Assembly: GCF_028802875.1 (NCBI RefSeq)
Contig: NZ_JARAMP010000009.1
Coordinates: 1 to 64,000 of the forward strand
Length of the DNA: 64,000 nucleotides
From: Seohaeicola sp024304985
Lineage (GTDB): Bacteria; Pseudomonadota; Alphaproteobacteria; Rhodobacterales; Rhodobacteraceae
Reading direction: 5' to 3'
Below, one piece after another: positions 26,662 through 35,184 of this stretch. A model generated the notes under the pieces. That model had not been told where the DNA came from and searched no databases. It saw only the letters and a list, made by a program, of their open reading frames with translations. The position numbers were made by a program, and so were the translations under genes. Each line of letters begins with the position of its first letter. Within the stretch, counting starts at the first letter, position 1.

Positions 26662-27798
26662 TCAAAGGCCCGCCGGTGCCGTCGTCAGCGTGTCCACGGC
26701 GGTCAGCGATCCTGTCAGCGCGGAAATCGCGCGGCTCCACTGGGTGAACGGTGCCTCGGTCACATAAAGCGTGTCGCCATCGCGCACCGAGAAATCCCGT
26801 GCCATGAACAGCGCATTGGGCTGCGTCAGGTCCAGCACATAGACCATGCGCTGCTCGCCCTGCAGATCGTTGCGCCCCAGCACCGCATTGGCGATGTCGG
26901 CCGGCTCATTGCGCAGGATGAACACACCCGTCGGGTCTGCTGTGCTGCTCATCAGACCACCGACCTGCGCCAGCGCCTCGACCCCGGACAGGGTCTGGCT
27001 TTCAAAGGGCACGCGCGACTGCGATCCGGTCGCACCAAGGGCGGTGAAGGAACGTGTATCGCCTTCCACAAGGATACGGTCGCCACCGCGCAGGGCGATG
27101 TCATAGCGCGGATGGCGGAACAGGTCCTGGAACCAGACCTTGCCGGTATGGCCGCCCCGGATCACCGTGACCTGCGCGATCTCGGGCTCGATGGTGACAC
27201 CTCCTGCCTGAGCCAGCATGGCCGACAGGGTGCGGGTCGGACGCTCGATCGGATAGACGCCCTGACCGCCGATGGCCCCCACCAGGGACACGGTCGCCCC
27301 GTCACCGGCCAGACGGCGCACCTGCACCTGCGGGTCCGGGGTCTGGTCTTTCAGACGTTCGGTGATGATCCGGCGCAGCGCCTCGGGCGTGTTTCCAGAT
27401 GCCTTCACCCGGCCGGCATAGGGCACGAAGATGAACCCCGCACCATCAACCTGGACCTCTTCCAGGACGGTCGAATTCGCCCCCGAACTGGCCAGCAGAC
27501 CATCATCCACGTTTTCCCAGATCGTCAGGCCAAGCGTGTCACCGGACGAGATCGTATCCGACCCGACCACGCCCGCATTGATGAAAGCGTCGGAAAAGCC
27601 AAGCGCGGGGACCACGGCGGTGGCGCGGGTCACCCGGTCATTGACCGTCACGATGAAGGCGTCGCCTTCCTTCTGGACCGAGCCCGCGAAGATCTCGCGC
27701 TTGTTGGGCCCCACACGGGGCAGACCGCAGGACGCCACAAGCGACACAACGACAACAAGGGCGACACACTTCGCCCAGGGATTTGCTAGGGGTTTCAC
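26662..27798 (-). CDS. Polysaccharide export outer-membrane lipoprotein (Wza/KpsD-like)
   Basis: A 378-residue lipoprotein: MKPLANPWAK then a hydrophobic segment ending in the lipobox LVASC (Cys about 24). A polysaccharide biosynthesis/export domain follows (about 80-190, with SGDTLGLTIWENVDDG), then SLBB-type β-grasp repeats (from about residue 165 to 330, with AIGGQGVYPIERPTRTLSAML and GGDRILVEGDTRSF). Proteins of this type form the outer-membrane channel for capsule export. It lies between kpsS and kpsC on the same strand. No KpsM/T/E transporter genes are in the window. Confidence 0.9.
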   Translation of the reverse strand: MKPLANPWAKCVALVVVVSLVASCGLPRVGPNKREIFAGSVQKEGDAFIVTVNDRVTRATAVVPALGFSDAFINAGVVGSDTISSGDTLGLTIWENVDDGLLASSGANSTVLEEVQVDGAGFIFVPYAGRVKASGNTPEALRRIITERLKDQTPDPQVQVRRLAGDGATVSLVGAIGGQGVYPIERPTRTLSAMLAQAGGVTIEPEIAQVTVIRGGHTGKVWFQDLFRHPRYDIALRGGDRILVEGDTRSFTALGATGSQSRVPFESQTLSGVEALAQVGGLMSSTADPTGVFILRNEPADIANAVLGRNDLQGEQRMVYVLDLTQPNALFMARDFSVRDGDTLYVTEAPFTQWSRAISALTGSLTAVDTLTTAPAGL

Positions 27799-27941
27799 TG
27801 CCCGGTCTCCTCGACCTGTTTTTTTACTGCCTCAGGAACACATTTTTTGTTGTCCAACGGCGGTTTGTCCGCCGAAGTTTGTGCATTATGTCGAGGTTAG
27901 CGCGAAGTGCCCCGTAAATCCAGCGTTTCGACGCAAGCCTG

Positions 27942-29267
27942 TCAGGTCACCACCCGCAACTGTTGCCGTGGTGCCGCGGTGCCCGAGCGCAGCGCATCAT
28001 AGGGATCCTCATGCGCCAACAGCATATCGACCACCTGCCGCAGCAATTGCCGCCGTCCGCGGCTGGCATAGAAACCGCCCGGAACCTGGCTGGTTTCCAG
28101 CAGATAGCGGCGATAATCCTGATAGGCGCGGCGGTCAGGGCGGGTTGCCCCGGCAAAGAACTCGGGCAGCGGCTGCGATGACACGAACTCGGGTTTGGCG
28201 TAAACCGCCTGCCCGAAAACCTTGAGCGGAATTCCGCGCCAGAGCACCTGCTGCGCCGCCGTCGAATTGACCGTAACGGCGGTGCGGGCGGCATGCAGCA
28301 GTTGCGCCAGCTTGCCGCCACTGACGAAATGCACCCGCTTTGCGACACCTGCCTCACCGGCGATGCGCCGGACCTCCCGCGCCAGCGGCACGCGCCCATC
28401 TTCCAGAGGATGGGCCTTGATGACCAGCCGGTGATGGGCGGGCGCGCCCTGGGCAAAGCCACGGATCACCACTTCCAGAAACTCGGTCATGCTGGAGAAG
28501 GGCGAGTGTTTGCGGAAGCTGGCGTCATGTTCCAGTTGCAGCAGCACCAAATGATAGGGAAAGCCGCCATGCCGGATGCGCCACTGTGCCACGCGCCGCT
28601 CGACCGTGCGCCAGGGCAGGGCGATCAGGCGGCGCAGATACAACATGAATTCCTGCCGCACCCCCAGATCCCGATGCGGCCGGAAGTTGCGATACTGTCC
28701 ATTCAGGAACATCACGAACCAATGATAGAGCGCGCCATAAAAGACATGCTGGCGCATCTCGCCCCAGCGGGCAGGCGGCTCGGGTGCGTCCATGTCCGAC
28801 GTGGCCAGCGCCGCGCGCATCTCGGCCACAGAGGTCTGCATCAGCCGCGAATGACCATTCGACCCGCCGCGCTCATAGGTGACCCAATAGGGGCGGATAT
28901 AGCCTTCCTCGAACACATGCACCCGCAGTCCCGCAGCGCGGGCGGCGTCAATCGCCTCGGCGTGGATCTGGCGCGTATCGCCATAGAGCACCAGATCAGT
29001 GGCGCCTTTCTCGGCGATCAACGCCCTGACGCGGGCGGGCCAGTCCTCGGGGCGGTCACGGAAGGGGATATAGCTGCGGCTGTCGAACCAGAAGGCCCGG
29101 TCGCCTGCGTTGAAGCCCACACGCCAGACGGTGGAGCCCGCCTCGCGCAACATGCGCGCCAAGGCATGAAAGAACGGCCCGTGGGGCCCTTGAAGAAACA
29201 GGAAAACACGATCACCAGGCGGGGGCGAAGGGTTTGCACTCATATCCGTTACAACCAGTTTTACCAT
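27942..29267 (-). CDS. kpsS: Capsule polysaccharide modification/export protein KpsS
   Basis: A 441-residue single-domain relative of KpsC that starts the poly-Kdo linker in group 2-type capsules. Typical features are FLFLQGPHGPFFHALARML near the start, VFEEGYIRPYWVTYERGGSN near 125-145, KAHPLEDGR near 280 and NSTAAQQVLWRGIPLKVFG near 330. The ATG at 29267 has AGAGGGA at good spacing. It is the first gene of the minus-strand capsule block and is divergent from ribE. The 143-bp gap to the export gene contains a CGGCGG/CCGCCG hairpin. Confidence 0.88.
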   Translation of the reverse strand: MVKLVVTDMSANPSPPPGDRVFLFLQGPHGPFFHALARMLREAGSTVWRVGFNAGDRAFWFDSRSYIPFRDRPEDWPARVRALIAEKGATDLVLYGDTRQIHAEAIDAARAAGLRVHVFEEGYIRPYWVTYERGGSNGHSRLMQTSVAEMRAALATSDMDAPEPPARWGEMRQHVFYGALYHWFVMFLNGQYRNFRPHRDLGVRQEFMLYLRRLIALPWRTVERRVAQWRIRHGGFPYHLVLLQLEHDASFRKHSPFSSMTEFLEVVIRGFAQGAPAHHRLVIKAHPLEDGRVPLAREVRRIAGEAGVAKRVHFVSGGKLAQLLHAARTAVTVNSTAAQQVLWRGIPLKVFGQAVYAKPEFVSSQPLPEFFAGATRPDRRAYQDYRRYLLETSQVPGGFYASRGRRQLLRQVVDMLLAHEDPYDALRSGTAAPRQQLRVVT

Positions 29268-29467
29268 TACAGCGTCCCTCTACCTATCCTGCCGTCGCGG
29301 CAAAATTATGGCTGTCTCGCGGGGCATCTTGTCTCCGGGGCGGGCAGGGGCTAGGTCTGCTGTCACGCAACAGGAACACTGCGGGACGGCCAAAGGTCAA
29401 GCCTGCCGTGATCCGGCGCAAGTCAGGCAGAATGCGCCACAGCGCGGCGCAACGAAGGGAAACCGCC

Positions 29468-30067
29468 ATGTTCACAGGCATCATCACCGATATCGGCACC
29501 CTGCGGATGGTCGAACAGCGCGGCGACCTGCGCGCGCGCATCGGCACCGGTTACCGGGTTGACGGGATTGATCTGGGCGCCTCCATCGCCTGCGACGGCG
29601 TCTGCCTGACGGTGGTGGCCAAGGGGACGGATGATCAGGGCGGCTGGTTCGACGTGGATATCTCGGCCGAAACCGTCTCCAAGACCAACCTGTCCGGCTG
29701 GACCCCCGGCAAACGCGTCAATCTGGAACGCGCGCTGAAAGTGGGCGACGAGTTGGGCGGGCATATCGTGTCAGGCCATGTGGACGGGCTGGCCGAAGTG
29801 GTGGCGATCCGTGACGACGGGGACAGCACCCGCGTCACCCTGCGCGCGCCCAGGGCGCTGGCGCGCTTCATCGCGCCCAAGGGATCTGTCGCGCTCAACG
29901 GCACCTCGCTGACGGTGAACGAGGTCGAGGATTGCGATTTCGGCATCAATTTCATCCCCCACACCAAGCAGATGACCACATGGGGCGATGTGGCGCTGGG
30001 CGATAGCGTCAACCTCGAGATCGACACGCTGGCCCGCTATGTGGCGCGGCTGGCCGAGATGTCCTGA
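29468..30067 (+). CDS. ribE: Riboflavin synthase (alpha subunit)
   Basis: A 199-residue enzyme that dismutates two 6,7-dimethyl-8-ribityllumazines to riboflavin. It starts MFTGIITDIG, the conserved N-terminus, and consists of two lumazine-binding barrels: residues 1-95 (with IACDGVCLTVV) and 96-195 (with GHIVSGHVDGLAEV and LNGTSLTVNEV). The ATG at 29468 has GAAGGGA before it. I looked for an FMN riboswitch in the 200-bp leader and saw none. Confidence 0.97.
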   Translation: MFTGIITDIGTLRMVEQRGDLRARIGTGYRVDGIDLGASIACDGVCLTVVAKGTDDQGGWFDVDISAETVSKTNLSGWTPGKRVNLERALKVGDELGGHIVSGHVDGLAEVVAIRDDGDSTRVTLRAPRALARFIAPKGSVALNGTSLTVNEVEDCDFGINFIPHTKQMTTWGDVALGDSVNLEIDTLARYVARLAEMS

Positions 30068-30105
30068 CCCGGCGCGCCCGGTCGCGGCGGCGATGCCTCC
30101 GGCGG

Positions 30106-30128
30106 GGATATTTGCGGCAAGAAGAAGC
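30106..30128 (+). repeat. Intergenic repeat, copy 3 (right of ribE)
   Basis: GGATATTTGCGGCAAGAAG plus AAGC, preceded by CCTCCGGCGG. It matches the copy at 24565-24587 at 22 of 23 positions but in opposite orientation. It lies between ribE and the MBL-fold gene. From memory, elements of this type are common between genes in Rhodobacteraceae; their role is unknown. Confidence 0.7.
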
Positions 30129-30205
30129 CACAGATCATATTCACAAAACCGGTTGCGTTGACCGGACGCGTCACTATCCTGCCCGGCAACATGGGAGGAC
30201 CCGAC

Positions 30206-31192
30206 ATGACCGTTTTCAAACCAAGCCGCCGTGAGATGATGAAACTGGCCGCGATGGCCCCGGCCTTCGCGCTGCCCGCCTTGGGCGCGGCCACAGGGGC
30301 GCGCGCGCAACTGGGCGCGCCCGCTGGCGCCAATGCCACGCATTTCCGCTTCACTTTGGGCGAGGCGCGGCTGACCATCCTGTCGGACGGCTATTTCTCG
30401 ATCCCGCCCACCGGGCTGGGGGTGAACGCCGATCCCGCCGAGGTGAGCGCCTTTCTGGAACGTCACTACCTGCCTACGGATGAAAGCTATTCCCACACCA
30501 ACCACCTGCTGATCGAGACAGGCGAGGCCGTTGTGCTGGTCGATGTGGGATCGGGCAGCCGCTTCATGCCCACGACAGGCCGCCTGATCGCCAACATGCA
30601 AGCCGCCGGGATCGACCCCGCCAGCGTAACCCATGTGGTGATCACCCATGCCCATCCGGATCACATCTGGGGCATCCGCGACGATTTCGACGAACCGCTG
30701 TTCCCCGATGCCGAATACATCATCGGTGCAGCGGAACATGCCCATTGGCTGCAGGACGATCTGGTCAACAAGGTGGCGCCCGAGGATCAGCAATTCGTGC
30801 TGGGCGCGGTGAACTCCCTGACGCTGGACGGGGTGGAGTGGCGCCTGCTGGAGGATGGTGACGAGGTCACGCCGGGTGTGCGGATGATCGCCACGCCGGG
30901 CCACACGCCGGGGCATATGAGCGTGATGCTGGACAGTGGCGGCAAGCAGGTGATCGCGCTGGGCGATGCGATGAGCCATGCCTATACCAACTTCACCCAT
31001 CCCGAATGGTTCAACGGCTTTGACGCCGATGGCGAACAGACCGTCGCCACAAGGATGCGCCTGCTGGATATGGCCGCGACCGACCGGATCGCCATTCTGG
31101 GCTATCATTTCCCCTTTCCGGGCGTGGGCCACGTCCTGCGCGAAGGCGACAGCTGGCGCTTCCTGCCCGCGCTCTGGCAGTTTGAGGGCTGA
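30206..31192 (+). CDS. Exported MBL-fold metallohydrolase
   Basis: A 328-residue metallo-β-lactamase-fold protein with an N-terminal export signal: a basic region with SRRE followed by MMKLAAMAPAFALPALGAAT and ARA, a Tat-like rather than strict Sec layout. The metal-binding motif THAHPDH is visible near 150, with further His in the ATPGHTPGH stretch near 235 and Asp in GDAMSH. The ATG at 30206 follows GGGAGG. It probably hydrolyses a small lactone, ester or similar substrate in the periplasm; the substrate is not predictable. It sits between ribE and ribB, an unusual partner. Confidence 0.85.
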   Translation: MTVFKPSRREMMKLAAMAPAFALPALGAATGARAQLGAPAGANATHFRFTLGEARLTILSDGYFSIPPTGLGVNADPAEVSAFLERHYLPTDESYSHTNHLLIETGEAVVLVDVGSGSRFMPTTGRLIANMQAAGIDPASVTHVVITHAHPDHIWGIRDDFDEPLFPDAEYIIGAAEHAHWLQDDLVNKVAPEDQQFVLGAVNSLTLDGVEWRLLEDGDEVTPGVRMIATPGHTPGHMSVMLDSGGKQVIALGDAMSHAYTNFTHPEWFNGFDADGEQTVATRMRLLDMAATDRIAILGYHFPFPGVGHVLREGDSWRFLPALWQFEG

Positions 31193-31332
31193 ACGACCCG
31201 GACGGATTGACCACGCGGGGCGCGCGGGCTGTGCGCCCCTGCACGGCCCCCGCGCCCTTGTGTCGCCGCGTTGCCTCTGGCCAAGACGGGCGCGCTGCGC
31301 TATCTGGCGGGGCAACAGGAAAAGGACATCCC

Positions 31333-32469
31333 ATGGCTGACAGCGCCCCTTTCGAGACACCCGGCCCGGTCGAGGAAAACTGGCGCGACGCGATCAGTTC
31401 CATCGAGGATATCATCGAGGATGCCCGCAACGGGCGCATGTTCATCCTTGTCGATCACGAGGACCGCGAGAACGAGGGCGATCTGGTCATCCCCGCGCAG
31501 ATGGCCACGCCCGAAGCCGTGAACTTCATGGCCACCCATGGGCGCGGGCTGATCTGCCTGACCCTGACCGGTGCCCGCGTCGATGCGCTGGGCCTGCCGC
31601 TGATGGCCTCCTACAACTCGTCGCGCCACGAGACCGCCTTTACCGTGTCGATCGAGGCGCGCGAGGGCGTCAGCACCGGCATCTCCGCCCATGACCGCGC
31701 GCGCACCATCGCCGTGGCCATCGACGCAGGGAAAACCGCCGCCGATATCGCCACGCCGGGGCATGTCTTTCCGCTGCGCGCCCGCGATGGCGGCGTGCTG
31801 GTCCGCGCGGGCCATACCGAAGCCGCCGTGGATGTGGCGCGTCTGGCGGGGCTCAACCCCTCGGGCGTGATCTGCGAGATCATGAACGAGGACGGCTCGA
31901 TGGCGCGCCTGCCTGATCTGGTGGGTTTCGCGCAGAAACACGGGCTGAAGATCGGCACGATCAGCGATCTGATCGCCTATCGCCGCCGCCATGACAATCT
32001 GGTCAAGGTCCGGTCGGAAGAGGTGATCCAGTCCGAATTCGGCGGCGACTGGACGCTGCGGATCTATACGGATGAAACCCAGGGTGCCGAGCATATCGTG
32101 CTGATCAAGGGCGACATTACTGGCGAGGCGCCGGTTCTGGTGCGGATGCATGCGCTGGACCCGCTCAAGGACATGGTCGGCATGGGCCCCAAGGGGCGCG
32201 CCTTCGAGTTCACCAATTCCATGCAGACCATCGCCGCCGAGGGGCGCGGTGTTCTGGTCCTTCTGCGCGACACCCATATGAAGCTGGCGACCGGGGCCGA
32301 GGTCAGCCCCCAGACCCTGCGTCAATACGGGCTTGGTGCGCAGATCCTCTCCTCCTTGGGCCTGTCCAGACTGGAACTTCTGACCAACTCTCCCACGCCC
32401 CGGATCGTCGGGCTTGAGGCTTACGGTCTGGAAATCACCGGCACCCGCAAGATCACGGAAGGGCACTGA
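31333..32469 (+). CDS. ribB: 3,4-dihydroxy-2-butanone 4-phosphate synthase with degenerate GTP cyclohydrolase II domain
   Basis: A 378-residue protein. The N-terminal DHBP synthase domain (about 20-215) is complete: VDHEDRENEGDLVIPAQMAT, HGRGLICLTL and RAGHTEAAVDVARLAG. It makes the four-carbon precursor of the lumazine. The C-terminal part aligns with RibA, but the zinc-binding Cys motif (GDxxxSxxCxCG in active enzymes) is replaced by a cysteine-free stretch around LKDMVGMGPKGRAFEF. It therefore probably lacks cyclohydrolase II activity, and RibA must be encoded elsewhere. It lies one base before ribH, in an operon. Confidence 0.93.
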   Translation: MADSAPFETPGPVEENWRDAISSIEDIIEDARNGRMFILVDHEDRENEGDLVIPAQMATPEAVNFMATHGRGLICLTLTGARVDALGLPLMASYNSSRHETAFTVSIEAREGVSTGISAHDRARTIAVAIDAGKTAADIATPGHVFPLRARDGGVLVRAGHTEAAVDVARLAGLNPSGVICEIMNEDGSMARLPDLVGFAQKHGLKIGTISDLIAYRRRHDNLVKVRSEEVIQSEFGGDWTLRIYTDETQGAEHIVLIKGDITGEAPVLVRMHALDPLKDMVGMGPKGRAFEFTNSMQTIAAEGRGVLVLLRDTHMKLATGAEVSPQTLRQYGLGAQILSSLGLSRLELLTNSPTPRIVGLEAYGLEITGTRKITEGH

Positions 32470-32470
32470 T

Positions 32471-33022
32471 ATGGCCGGACATGAGACGCATTACACCCTG
32501 CCGCGCGCCGCATTCGACAAGCCGGTCAAGATCCTGATCGTCGTCGCCCCCTATTACAAGGACATCGCCGACAACCTCGTGGCCGGTGCCAAGGCCGAGA
32601 TCGAGGCCGCAGGCGGCACATGGGATCTGGTCGAGGTGCCCGGCGCGCTGGAACTGCCCACCGCCATCGGCATCGCGGAACGCCTGAGCAATTTCGACGG
32701 CTATGTGGCCTTGGGCTGCGTGATCCGGGGGGAAACCACCCATTACGACACGGTCTGCAATGACAGCAGCCGCGCGATCAGCCTGTTGGGGCTTCAGGGC
32801 CTGTGCATCGGCAACGGCATCCTGACGGTCGAGAACCGCCCGCAGGCCGAAGTGCGCGCCGATCCCGCCGGTCAGAACAAGGGCGGCGGCGCCGCCGCTG
32901 CGGCCTTGCATCTGGTGGCGCTCGCCCGTAAGTGGGGCACGGCCAGCAAAGGGGTCGGGTTCAAACCCGCCTCGGATGATTACCGTCTGGCCGGTTCCAC
33001 CAAAGGCACACCCTCCGCATGA
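32471..33022 (+). CDS. ribH: 6,7-dimethyl-8-ribityllumazine synthase
   Basis: A 183-residue enzyme that condenses the RibB and RibD products into the lumazine. Typical motifs are VVAPYYKDIADNLVAGA, VPGALELPTAIGIA, LGCVIRGETTHYD and GNGILTVE. It is slightly longer than usual at the C-terminus (after ALARKWG), with a short tail ending KGTPSA. It starts one base after the ribB stop and overlaps nusB by four bases, the common ribH-nusB pair. Confidence 0.96.
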   Translation: MAGHETHYTLPRAAFDKPVKILIVVAPYYKDIADNLVAGAKAEIEAAGGTWDLVEVPGALELPTAIGIAERLSNFDGYVALGCVIRGETTHYDTVCNDSSRAISLLGLQGLCIGNGILTVENRPQAEVRADPAGQNKGGGAAAAALHLVALARKWGTASKGVGFKPASDDYRLAGSTKGTPSA

Positions 33023-33510
33023 TCGACGACACCGCCAAACCCCGGACCCTTTCGGGCAACGAGAAACGCAAGATGCGCTCGGCCTCGCGGCTCTATGCCG
33101 TGCAGGCGCTGTTCCAGATGGAACATTCCGCCCAGACGGTCGAGGTGGTGCGGCGCGAATTCCTCGACCACCGTTTCGGCGCCACCTATGAAGGCGAGGA
33201 AATGGTCGATGGCGATATCGACCTGTTCCGCAAGATCCTTGAGGATGCGGTGAACTGGCAGGCCAAGATCGACCAGATGACCGACCGCGCGCTGGTGGCG
33301 AAATGGCCAATCGCCCGCATCGACCCGGTCCTGCGCGCCCTGTTCCGCGCGGCCGGGGCCGAAATGGTGCAAAGCGACACGCCCCCCCGCGTGATCATCA
33401 CCGAATATGTGGACGTGGCCCGCGCCTTCTTTCCGGAAACGAAAGAACCCAGCTTCGTCAATGCCGTGCTGGACCACATGGCCCGCGAGGCGCGCCCCGA
33501 GGCGTTCTGA
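33019..33510 (+). CDS. nusB: Transcription antitermination factor NusB
   Basis: A 163-residue helical protein that joins NusE in rRNA antitermination complexes. It has the NusB signatures ASRLYAVQALFQME near residues 20-33, WPIARIDPVLRALFRAAGAEM and the C-terminal SFVNAVLDHMAREARPEAF. The ATG overlaps the ribH stop (ATGA). The length is in the usual range. It ends the rib operon. Confidence 0.95.
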   Translation: MIDDTAKPRTLSGNEKRKMRSASRLYAVQALFQMEHSAQTVEVVRREFLDHRFGATYEGEEMVDGDIDLFRKILEDAVNWQAKIDQMTDRALVAKWPIARIDPVLRALFRAAGAEMVQSDTPPRVIITEYVDVARAFFPETKEPSFVNAVLDHMAREARPEAF

Positions 33511-33588
33511 CCCGATCCCTGCGGGTCTTTCCCTTGTCCATGTAATCCGTCAGGATGCAGCAAGAGCGGCAACGGGAAGGGCGCGCGG

Positions 33589-34656
33589 ATGTGGGCGGAT
33601 GACAAACTCCTGACCAGGCTGGGCATCGCCCTGCCGATCCTGCAAGCGCCGATGGCCGGGGCCGGGGATCACCGTCTGGCCGTGGCCGTGGCGCAGGCCG
33701 GTGGGCTGGGGGCCTTGCCCTGCGCCATGCTGACGCCCGACCGCATCCGCGAAGAGGTCGCCGCCTTCCGCGCCCGGATCGACGCGCCCTTGAACCTGAA
33801 TTTCTTCTGCCACACGGCACCCGTGCCCGATCCCGCCGGTCTGGCCGCATGGCAGGCACGGCTTGCGCCCTATTACCGCGAGATGGGGCTTGATCCCGCC
33901 CTCCCTGTGCCGCCCACCAGCCGCGCCCCCTTTGACGCCACGCTCTGCGGGCTGGTCGAAGAGCTGCGCCCCGAAGTGGTCAGCTTCCATTTCGGCCTGC
34001 CCATGCCTGACCTGCTGGAGAGGGTCAAGGCGACAGGCGCCTGTGTCCTCTCCTCCGCCACCACCGTGTCCGAGGCGCGCTGGCTTGCGGCGCGCGGCGT
34101 TGACGCCATCATCGCGCAGGGGCTTGAGGCGGGTGGCCATCGCGGCATGTTCCTGACCGACGATACGGCCACCCAGATCGGCACGCTGTCGCTTGTGCCA
34201 CAGATAGTGGATGCGGTGCGCTGCCCGATCATTGCGGCGGGCGGCATAGGCGACTGGCGCGGCATTGCGGCGGCAGCCATGCTGGGGGCCTCCGCCGTGC
34301 AGATCGGCACTGCCTATCTCTTCTGCCCCGAGGCGACGATCAGCCCGCCTCACCGCAAGGCGCTGTCCGAGGATGCGGCGCAGGACACCGCGCTTACCAA
34401 TATCTTCACCGGTCGCCCGGCGCGCAGCGTGGTCAACCGCGTGATGCGCGATCTGGCCTATCTCTCGCCCACAGCCCCCGCCTTTCCCTTGGCCGGTGGC
34501 GCGCTGGCCCCGCTGCGCGCCGCGACGGAACCGCAGGGATCGGGCGACTTCATGCCGCTCTGGTCGGGGCAATCCGCCGGGTTGTGCCAGCCGATGGCGG
34601 CGGCTGAACTGACCCGACACCTTGCAGAAGGGGCAGCGGCACTTCTGGCGCGCTGA
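33589..34656 (+). CDS. Nitronate monooxygenase (2-nitropropane dioxygenase family)
   Basis: A 355-residue FMN-dependent TIM-barrel enzyme. N-terminal LGIALPILQAPMAGAGD, the GLEAGGHRG loop near 180 and PIIAAGGIGDWRGIAAAAMLGASAVQIGTAY near 220 match nitronate monooxygenases, which oxidise alkyl nitronates to carbonyls. GGGAAGGG precedes the ATG. It stands after nusB on the same strand, 78 bp away. Some members of the family act as other FMN oxidoreductases, so the substrate is not certain. Confidence 0.88.
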   Translation: MWADDKLLTRLGIALPILQAPMAGAGDHRLAVAVAQAGGLGALPCAMLTPDRIREEVAAFRARIDAPLNLNFFCHTAPVPDPAGLAAWQARLAPYYREMGLDPALPVPPTSRAPFDATLCGLVEELRPEVVSFHFGLPMPDLLERVKATGACVLSSATTVSEARWLAARGVDAIIAQGLEAGGHRGMFLTDDTATQIGTLSLVPQIVDAVRCPIIAAGGIGDWRGIAAAAMLGASAVQIGTAYLFCPEATISPPHRKALSEDAAQDTALTNIFTGRPARSVVNRVMRDLAYLSPTAPAFPLAGGALAPLRAATEPQGSGDFMPLWSGQSAGLCQPMAAAELTRHLAEGAAALLAR

Positions 34657-34666
34657 ACCGCCCCGT

Positions 34667-35062
34667 TCAGGGGCGCCGCGCCACCAGATCGATCTCGACC
34701 AAGGCCCCCACCGCCAGCGCGGTCACCCCTATACAGGTGCGCGCGGGCAGCTTGCCCTCCGCGAAATAGGATCTGTAGACCGCATTCATCGGCGCATAGT
34801 CGCGCTCGAATTGTGTCAGATAGACCCGCGCCTGCACCACATGGGCCAGCCCAAGCCCCAGGCCCTCCAGCACCAGCACCAGATTGTCCATCACGCGGGC
34901 CGTCTGCGCCTCGACCCCGTCGGGCAGGGGGCGGTCCGGCTCGCCCGGCCATGTGGGCATCTGCCCGGTCAGAAAGACCCAGCCGTCGATCTCGGTGGCA
35001 TGGGAAAAGGTCGCCACGGGCTGCGGCGCGGCGTCGATCATATGGAACATGGGCAAAGGCAT
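34667..35062 (-). CDS. RidA/YjgF-family protein
   Basis: A 131-residue protein of the RidA family, which typically hydrolyses reactive enamine/imine intermediates in amino-acid metabolism. The pattern WVFLTGQMP, MDNLVLVLEGLGLGLAHVVQARVYL and a C-terminal RTCIGVTALAVGALVEIDLVA are typical; the second includes the Arg equivalent at the substrate site. AGGAGG lies before the ATG at 35062, so the longer open frame is not used. The gene faces the nitronate monooxygenase gene tail-to-tail. Confidence 0.9.
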   Translation of the reverse strand: MPLPMFHMIDAAPQPVATFSHATEIDGWVFLTGQMPTWPGEPDRPLPDGVEAQTARVMDNLVLVLEGLGLGLAHVVQARVYLTQFERDYAPMNAVYRSYFAEGKLPARTCIGVTALAVGALVEIDLVARRP

Positions 35063-35184
35063 GGCGGATCCTCCTGTCAGGGCAACCCTGCCACAAGGAC
35101 CGCGCGGGGCCTTGGCGTCAATGGGGCAGGTGGCTGCTCTACCCCGCCACCCCGCACCATGCCGCAAAAAGCGGCAACACGCCC

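Noticed and set aside
29268..29467. A possible FMN riboswitch before ribE or ribB
   Set aside because: None of the conserved RFN-element sequences could be found in either leader.
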